DNA of 19,002 nt. Origin: an uncultured Bartonella sp. (GTDB taxonomy: Bacteria > Pseudomonadota > Alphaproteobacteria > Rhizobiales > Rhizobiaceae). The notes beneath the pieces are model-generated. The model searched no databases. It saw nothing but the letters and a program-made list of their open reading frames with translations, and was not told the DNA's origin. Within the stretch, counting starts at the first letter, position 1; each line of letters opens with the position of its first letter. The stretch lies in NCBI GenBank assembly GCA_946481695.1, contig CAMLON010000032.1, forward strand, positions 1 through 19,002. Direction: 5' to 3'. Positions 13,747 to 19,002 of the stretch are shown one piece after another. The translations under genes were made by a program, and so were the position numbers.

Positions 13747-16554
13747 GTGTCAGCAACAGATCGGTCAATAATGGGCGCTTCACAAAAAAATCTTGTTCTG
13801 ATTGAAGAAAAAGATCTTCGCCAGAAGATGGAAGAACTCATCAAAAATGAAAAAGGTGCAGACATAGGTTTGAAAATCAAACCGAAAATTGTTTCCCTTC
13901 TAAAAAATACTATTGCTGAGGGACAAAAAGAAGCTGAAATTATTCTTCAACAGAATGGCAAAGGGCGTCAATGCGCCCGCCGGCTAAGTCTGCTCATTGA
14001 TACTGTTATCACAACACTTTATAACTTTGTTACCGAAAGAATTTATCCCCTCCCCAACCCCTCGAGTGGTGAACGCATCGCTCTTGTCGCAGTCGGCGGT
14101 TATGGACGAGGAACCTTAGCACCACATTCCGATATTGACCTTCATTTTTTGCTGCCGTGGAAACAAACTCCATGGGGTGAACAGGTTATGGAATATATTC
14201 TCTACATGCTTTGGGATGTAGGACTCAAAGTCGGCCATGCAACTAGAAATATAGATGATTCAATCCGCATGGCGAAAGAGGATATGACGGCAAGAACCGC
14301 TCTCCTCGAAGCGCGCTTTCTAATTGGCAATCGTGGACTTTTCGACGAATTGATGCGTCGTTTTGAAGATCAGGTTGTCAAAGGCACTTCTCCCGCTTTT
14401 ATTCGGGCGAAACTCTTGGAACGCGACCTTCGTCATAAAAAAGCGGGTGAAACACGCTATCTCGTCGAACCGAATGTTAAGGAAAGCAAAGGCGGACAAC
14501 GTGATTTGCAAACCCTGTTGTGGATTGCCAAATATCATTACCGCATCACTTCGACCGACAAACTTGTGACACTCGGCGTATTATCGAAAGCGGAACTTCG
14601 CGTTTTCAAAAAAGCCGATGACTTTTTATGGGCCGTGCGTTGCCACATGCATTTTCTAACCGGCAAGGCACAGGAGCGTTTGTCTTTTGATATCCAGCGC
14701 GATATCGCGCATCGTCTGGGCTATACTGCCCACCCCGGCATGGAAGATGTCGAGCGCTTTATGAAGCATTATTTTCTCGTTGCCAAACAGGTGGGTGATC
14801 TCACCCGAATTGTTTCGGCCGCATTGGAAGAAGAATATGCAAAACCGGTTCCGGGTTTAAATCGGGTATTTTTGACATTTTCCCGTCGCAAGAAAAAAAT
14901 TGCCGACTATCCCGGTTTTGTCATTGATACTCAACGCATCAATATCGACGATGATGATATTTTCGTCCGTGATCCGGTAAATCTCATCCGTCTCTTTTAC
15001 CTATCCGATATTCACGCGTTGGAATGCCATCCCCATGCTGTGCAGGAAGCATCCCGTTCGCTCAAGCTTATCACCCAGAAAGTTCGTGAAGATAAGGAAG
15101 CAAACCGGCTTTTTATCGCTATTTTGACTTCGCCCCGTAATCCGTCACTTATCTTGCGGCGGATGAATGAATCGGGTGTGTTGGGAAAATTTATCCCCGA
15201 TTTCGGCAAGATCGTCGCAATGATGCAGTTCAATATGTATCATCATTACACTGTGGATGAACATTTGTTGCGCTGTATTGCCTGCCTTAGCGAGATCGAT
15301 CACGGCGAAGTTTATCAGGATCATCCGCTTGCTTCGGCAATTGTGCCGACGTTCAAAAAAGAGCGGACGATTCTTTTTGTTGCTTTATTTCTGCATGATA
15401 TTGCCAAAGGCAGACCTGAAGACCATTCGGTTGCAGGTGCCAAAATTGCCCGCAAGCTTTGCCCGCGTTTCGGGCTGTCGCGGGCTGATACAGAGCTTGT
15501 CGCCTGGCTCATCAAAGAACATCTCACCATGAGTATGGTTGCCCAGTCACGTGACCTCAATGACCGTAAAACAATCGAAGACTTCGCCAATATTGTTCAG
15601 ACAACCGACAGGCTCAAATTGCTACTCGTCCTCACCATTTGTGATATCAAGGCTGTTGGCCCCGGCGTCTGGAATGGCTGGAAAGGGCAATTGTTACGCA
15701 CACTTTATCACGAGACCGAAATTGTCCTGACGGGAGGTTTTTCACAAGTTCCACGGACCGATCGCATCAACGCCTCGAAGGATCGGCTGCATGACGCACT
15801 TGAAAATTGGAACGAAGATGAAAAACAACATTATATCGGCCTGCAATACCCGAACTACTGGTTAACGGTTTCGCCGGAAGACCAGATCAGACAGGCCAAT
15901 TTTATCCGTGATGCCGATAAGCGCAAAGCCCCGCTTGCGACAATGTCGGATCCGCACCGGTTCGACGGTGTTACAGAGCTTACAATTCTTGCGCCCGATC
16001 ATCCGCGTGTTCTCTCGATTGTCACAGGTGCCTGCGCTGCAGCTGGTGGCAACATTGTTGACGCCCAGATTTTTACCACCACAGATGGCCGTGCCCTCGA
16101 CATCATCCTCATCAGCCGCGAGTTCAAGCTTGATGACGATGAAACAAGGCGGGCAAACCGCGTCGGTAAAATGATAGAGGATGCCTTGACAGGAACAATC
16201 CGTTTACCGGAAGTGATTGCACAACGCGCAAAACCACGCCGCGCTGCCAAAGCCTTTGACGTCACGCCAAGTGTAGAGATCAACAATACATTGTCGGACA
16301 AATTCAGTGTGATTGAAATTGAAGGCCTCGACAGACCGGGATTGCTTTTCGAAATTACAAAAACGCTGTCCGATCTTTCGCTTGACATTGCTTCTGCACA
16401 TATTACGACCTTCGGAGAAAAAGTTATTGACAATTTTTACGTCAATGACCTTTTCCGTCACAAAATTATCAACCCGCAAAAACAAGCCGCTATACGCCGC
16501 AAATTATTGGCTCTTATTGCAGCTGAACAAATGGAAAATATAAAAAGAACATGA
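13747..16554 (+). CDS. glnD: PII uridylyltransferase / uridylyl-removing enzyme GlnD
   Basis: GlnD senses glutamine and adds or removes UMP on PII proteins, setting nitrogen control. The 935-residue length is normal. The nucleotidyltransferase domain shows G-G-Y-G-R-G (residues 117-122) and H-S-D-I-D with metal ligands Asp129 and Asp131. The HD domain, which removes UMP, has His550-Asp551 in [15 protein letters not shown]. Two C-terminal ACT domains that bind glutamine cover about 742-815 and 852-930. The GTG at 13747 lacks a clear ribosome-binding site, and the ATG at 13771 (residue 9) is a fair alternative. Its stop overlaps the murJ start as ATGA. I recall the order glnD-murJ-trpS from Brucella and Bartonella. 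No truncation or lost catalytic residue was seen. Confidence 0.97.
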   Translation: MSATDRSIMGASQKNLVLIEEKDLRQKMEELIKNEKGADIGLKIKPKIVSLLKNTIAEGQKEAEIILQQNGKGRQCARRLSLLIDTVITTLYNFVTERIYPLPNPSSGERIALVAVGGYGRGTLAPHSDIDLHFLLPWKQTPWGEQVMEYILYMLWDVGLKVGHATRNIDDSIRMAKEDMTARTALLEARFLIGNRGLFDELMRRFEDQVVKGTSPAFIRAKLLERDLRHKKAGETRYLVEPNVKESKGGQRDLQTLLWIAKYHYRITSTDKLVTLGVLSKAELRVFKKADDFLWAVRCHMHFLTGKAQERLSFDIQRDIAHRLGYTAHPGMEDVERFMKHYFLVAKQVGDLTRIVSAALEEEYAKPVPGLNRVFLTFSRRKKKIADYPGFVIDTQRINIDDDDIFVRDPVNLIRLFYLSDIHALECHPHAVQEASRSLKLITQKVREDKEANRLFIAILTSPRNPSLILRRMNESGVLGKFIPDFGKIVAMMQFNMYHHYTVDEHLLRCIACLSEIDHGEVYQDHPLASAIVPTFKKERTILFVALFLHDIAKGRPEDHSVAGAKIARKLCPRFGLSRADTELVAWLIKEHLTMSMVAQSRDLNDRKTIEDFANIVQTTDRLKLLLVLTICDIKAVGPGVWNGWKGQLLRTLYHETEIVLTGGFSQVPRTDRINASKDRLHDALENWNEDEKQHYIGLQYPNYWLTVSPEDQIRQANFIRDADKRKAPLATMSDPHRFDGVTELTILAPDHPRVLSIVTGACAAAGGNIVDAQIFTTTDGRALDIILISREFKLDDDETRRANRVGKMIEDALTGTIRLPEVIAQRAKPRRAAKAFDVTPSVEINNTLSDKFSVIEIEGLDRPGLLFEITKTLSDLSLDIASAHITTFGEKVIDNFYVNDLFRHKIINPQKQAAIRRKLLALIAAEQMENIKRT

Positions 16555-18113
16555 GCCTCATCAAACAATTCGCGACCGTTGCATCCGGCACGTTGATGAG
16601 TCGCCTGTTCGGTTTTGTCAGAGAAATGCTTATGGCTGCCGCTGTTGGCACGGGGCCTGTGGCCGACGCATTCAATGCTGCATTTCGTTTTCCAAATACA
16701 TTCCGGCGCCTTTTTGCCGAAGGTGCGTTCAATTCAGCCTTTGTGCCTTTATTTGCAAAACAGATTGAAGAGGACGGCGTCGATAGTGCACGGCGTTTTT
16801 CCGAAGAAGTCTTCGGCGTGCTATTTTCGATATTATTGATCCTCACTATCATCATGGAGCTATCCATGCCGTTTCTGGTGCGCTATGTCATTGCGCCGGG
16901 CTTCACTGATGATGCAACAAAATTCAATGCAACCGTCCGTTTTGCAACTATCATGTTTCCCTATCTTGCCTGCATGTCACTCGCGGCAATGATGGGCGGA
17001 ATGCTCAATTCGCTTCACCGCTATTTTGCTGCGGCGATTGCACCGGTTTTTCTCAACATTATTCTTATCGGCGTCCTTTTTTATGCTTGGGTCTATAAGC
17101 TTGACCCTTGGCATGTCGGCGTTGATCTTTCCTGGGGCGTTATGGCCTCCGGCATTGTGCAACTCGTTATTGTGTGGATTGCTGTTGCCAATGCCGGTAT
17201 GAAAATCGGTTTTCGCCTTCCCAAATTCACCGAAAATGTTCGCCGGCTTCTCTGGCTTGCATTACCTGCTGCCATTACCGGCGGCATCACCCAAATTAAT
17301 CTGCTCATCAACACCAATATTGCTTCTGCTCAATCAGGCGCCGTCTCGTCACTTGTCTATGCCGACCGGCTTTATCAACTTCCATTGGGCGTCGTCGGAA
17401 TTGCCGTTGCCACGGTTCTTTTGCCCGAACTTTCCCGTGCACTCAGAAGTGGCAATCTGAAAGAAGCCGATAACTTGCAAAACCGTTCCGTCGAATTCAC
17501 TCTGCTTTTGACCTTACCTGCGGCTGCCGCATTTCTTGTTATGGCTGAACCGATTGTGCGCCTCTTATTCGAACGCGGACATTTTTCTGCACAATCAACG
17601 ACAATTGTCGCAGGGATTCTTGGCATCTACGGTCTGGGACTTCCTGCTTTTGTGTTGATAAAGGCTTTCATACCCGGTTTTTTTGCACGCGAAGACACCA
17701 AAACGCCAATGATTTTCGCCGGAATTTCGGTTGTCGTTAATATATCGCTTGCTTTGACACTCTTTCCGGTTTTATCGGCACGTGGGATAGCTATAGCCGA
17801 AATATCAGCCGGCTGGGTCAATGCCATTTTACTGTTCATCACTCTTGTCAAAAGACGCCAATGGGGACGCGATAAAATTCTTTTAAAGCGTATTCCAAGA
17901 ATATTGCTCGCAACATTGGTCATGGCCGTTGCTCTCCATTATGCTGTCGGCTATCTTGACTATCCGTTATCGGCAAAAGCTCCATTGATTTATCGTGCAA
18001 GCAGCGTACTTGCGCTGGTGTTCGGCGCGATCATCGTTTATTTCGGTTCTGCATTTCTTTTCGGTGCAACAAATATATCGTTGATTAAAAGGGGGTTGCT
18101 GCGCAAGCGGTAA
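16551..18113 (+). CDS. murJ: Lipid II flippase MurJ (MviN)
   Basis: MurJ moves lipid II across the inner membrane for peptidoglycan synthesis. The 520-residue protein is hydrophobic with about 14 spans, the usual MOP-superfamily plan. The N-terminal signature is intact: R18, R24, D39 and N49, then R52-R53 and E57 in [20 protein letters not shown]. These line up with residues known to matter in the E. coli protein, where position 25 is Asp rather than the Glu seen here. Its ATG overlaps the glnD stop, so the two are coupled, a pairing with no obvious biochemical logic but conserved in relatives. A weak 6-bp hairpin (18126-18141) follows the stop without a good T-tract, so some read-through into trpS is possible. 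Confidence 0.97.
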   Translation: MSLIKQFATVASGTLMSRLFGFVREMLMAAAVGTGPVADAFNAAFRFPNTFRRLFAEGAFNSAFVPLFAKQIEEDGVDSARRFSEEVFGVLFSILLILTIIMELSMPFLVRYVIAPGFTDDATKFNATVRFATIMFPYLACMSLAAMMGGMLNSLHRYFAAAIAPVFLNIILIGVLFYAWVYKLDPWHVGVDLSWGVMASGIVQLVIVWIAVANAGMKIGFRLPKFTENVRRLLWLALPAAITGGITQINLLINTNIASAQSGAVSSLVYADRLYQLPLGVVGIAVATVLLPELSRALRSGNLKEADNLQNRSVEFTLLLTLPAAAAFLVMAEPIVRLLFERGHFSAQSTTIVAGILGIYGLGLPAFVLIKAFIPGFFAREDTKTPMIFAGISVVVNISLALTLFPVLSARGIAIAEISAGWVNAILLFITLVKRRQWGRDKILLKRIPRILLATLVMAVALHYAVGYLDYPLSAKAPLIYRASSVLALVFGAIIVYFGSAFLFGATNISLIKRGLLRKR

Positions 18114-18187
18114 AGGTTTTCAATTGCTTTCGACAGAAAGCTTTGACAAAAACAGTTATAATTTTTTGAAAGATCGGATTGTCTATT

Positions 18188-19002
18188 ATGAGCACATTCA
18201 AACAACGTGTTTTTTCTGGAGTTCAAGCGACCGGAAATCTTCATCTGGGAAATTATCTCGGTGCGATCAAGCGTTGGGTTGAATTGCAAAAAGACTATGA
18301 ATGTATTTATTGCGTGGTTGATATGCATGCACTCACTGTCAACCCCGATCCACATGATCTGATGAGGTCGACACGCGAAGTGACAGCAGCATTTCTGGCT
18401 GCCGGAATTGACCCGAAACGTCACATTGTGTTCAACCAGTCACGCGTTCATCAACATGCCGAACTCGCATGGATTTTCAACTGTGTTGCCCGTATCGGCT
18501 GGATGAACCGCATGACCCAGTTTAAAGACAAAGCGGGGAAAGATCGCGAAAATGCGTCTCTCGGCCTCTTTGCCTATCCAAGTTTGATGGCTGCCGACAT
18601 TCTTGTTTATCGTGCAACAAAAGTTCCTGTTGGCGAAGACCAGAAACAGCACATCGAATTGACACGCGACATCGCTCAAAAATTCAATAATGATTATTCG
18701 GAACGGATTGCCGAACTCGGCGTAGGTGTCGAAATGCAGGTCGGTGACGAAACAGTCAACGGCTTCTTCCCGCTCACAGAAGGTTTGATCGGCGGTTCGG
18801 CCACACGTGTCATGTCACTGCGTGACGGAACGAAAAAAATGTCGAAATCCGACCCGTCCGATTTATCGCGCATCAATTTGATTGACACGGCTGACGATAT
18901 TTCCAAAAAAATTAAAAAAGCAAAAACCGATTCAGAGCCATTGCCTAAAACTGTTGACGGTTTGAATGACCGTCCGGAGGCCGATAATCTCGTAGGCATT
19001 TA
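18188..19002 (+). CDS. trpS: Tryptophanyl-tRNA synthetase TrpS, 3'-truncated
   Basis: The frame opens at the ATG at 18188 and runs off the window after 271 codons; the full protein should have about 350 residues. It is a class I synthetase that charges tRNA-Trp. The HIGH-type motif is H19-L-G-N in [15 protein letters not shown], and the KMSKS loop is at 217-221 in [10 protein letters not shown]. Other family marks are VDMHALT (ATP and tryptophan site region), the [14 protein letters not shown] stretch and [18 protein letters not shown]. The ribosome-binding site is weak. It follows murJ after 74 bp, in the order I recall from other Rhizobiales. The missing 3' part would include the C-terminal anticodon-binding helices. 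Confidence 0.97.
   Translation, partial: MSTFKQRVFSGVQATGNLHLGNYLGAIKRWVELQKDYECIYCVVDMHALTVNPDPHDLMRSTREVTAAFLAAGIDPKRHIVFNQSRVHQHAELAWIFNCVARIGWMNRMTQFKDKAGKDRENASLGLFAYPSLMAADILVYRATKVPVGEDQKQHIELTRDIAQKFNNDYSERIAELGVGVEMQVGDETVNGFFPLTEGLIGGSATRVMSLRDGTKKMSKSDPSDLSRINLIDTADDISKKIKKAKTDSEPLPKTVDGLNDRPEADNLVGI

Noticed and set aside
18143..18162. TTGACA and TATAAT before trpS as a sigma-70 promoter
   Set aside because: Both boxes are perfect, but only 8 bp separate them, far too close for one promoter; no matching partner lies 16-18 bp from either.
18038..18679. Minus-strand frames opposite the murJ end and trpS
   Set aside because: The plus-strand trpS frame contains intact HIGH and KMSKS motifs, so the opposite frames are shadows.

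Overview
The window is about 19 kb of moderately AT-rich DNA from an alphaproteobacterium of the order Rhizobiales. A flagellated relative of Bartonella (bee-gut type) or a near neighbour fits best. This is inferred from the glnD-murJ-trpS order, a HAD-IIA gene overlapping ribF, the rhizobial flagellar order flhA-fliR-(FliJ-like)-rod-binding protein-(FlgN-like)-(FliL-like), and the base composition. No species assignment can be proven from the sequence alone.

Region 1 (1-7066) is the edge of a flagellar cluster. On the plus strand lie the 3' part of flhB and an unrecognised 145-codon gene, here called from an internal ATG. On the minus strand runs flhA, fliR, a coiled-coil FliJ-like gene, a FlgJ-type rod-binding gene without a muramidase domain, a FlgN-like chaperone and a FliL-like single-span protein. 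That run closes with a clear intrinsic terminator near 1937-1967. The two groups converge on a 710-bp non-coding stretch holding a degenerate 14-bp tandem repeat and a run of inverted repeats.

Region 2 (7067-11731) is a mixed accessory stretch. It contains a candidate 30-residue membrane peptide behind a palindrome-bearing promoter and fdhD, which is divergent from a DUF442/TIGR01244 phosphatase-like gene. It also contains a three-span membrane protein whose leader combines a promoter, a perfect 19-bp palindrome and a hairpin covering its ribosome-binding site. An NADPH-dependent FMN reductase, a 69-residue single-span protein and a MipA/OmpV outer-membrane protein complete the stretch.

Region 3 (11732-19002) is housekeeping. 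A minus-strand pair, TIGR01459-like HAD and ribF, is joined by an ATGA overlap. On the plus strand glnD (PII uridylyltransferase) and murJ (lipid II flippase) are also joined by ATGA, followed by trpS, which runs off the window.

I saw no rRNA, tRNA, CRISPR array, insertion sequence or prophage gene. No obvious new multi-gene system is present. The most interesting signals are the layered control region of the 112-residue membrane protein (9349-9472), the small membrane peptide with its palindromic promoter (7234-7400), and the HAD protein that lacks the usual second catalytic aspartate and is coupled to flavin synthesis.
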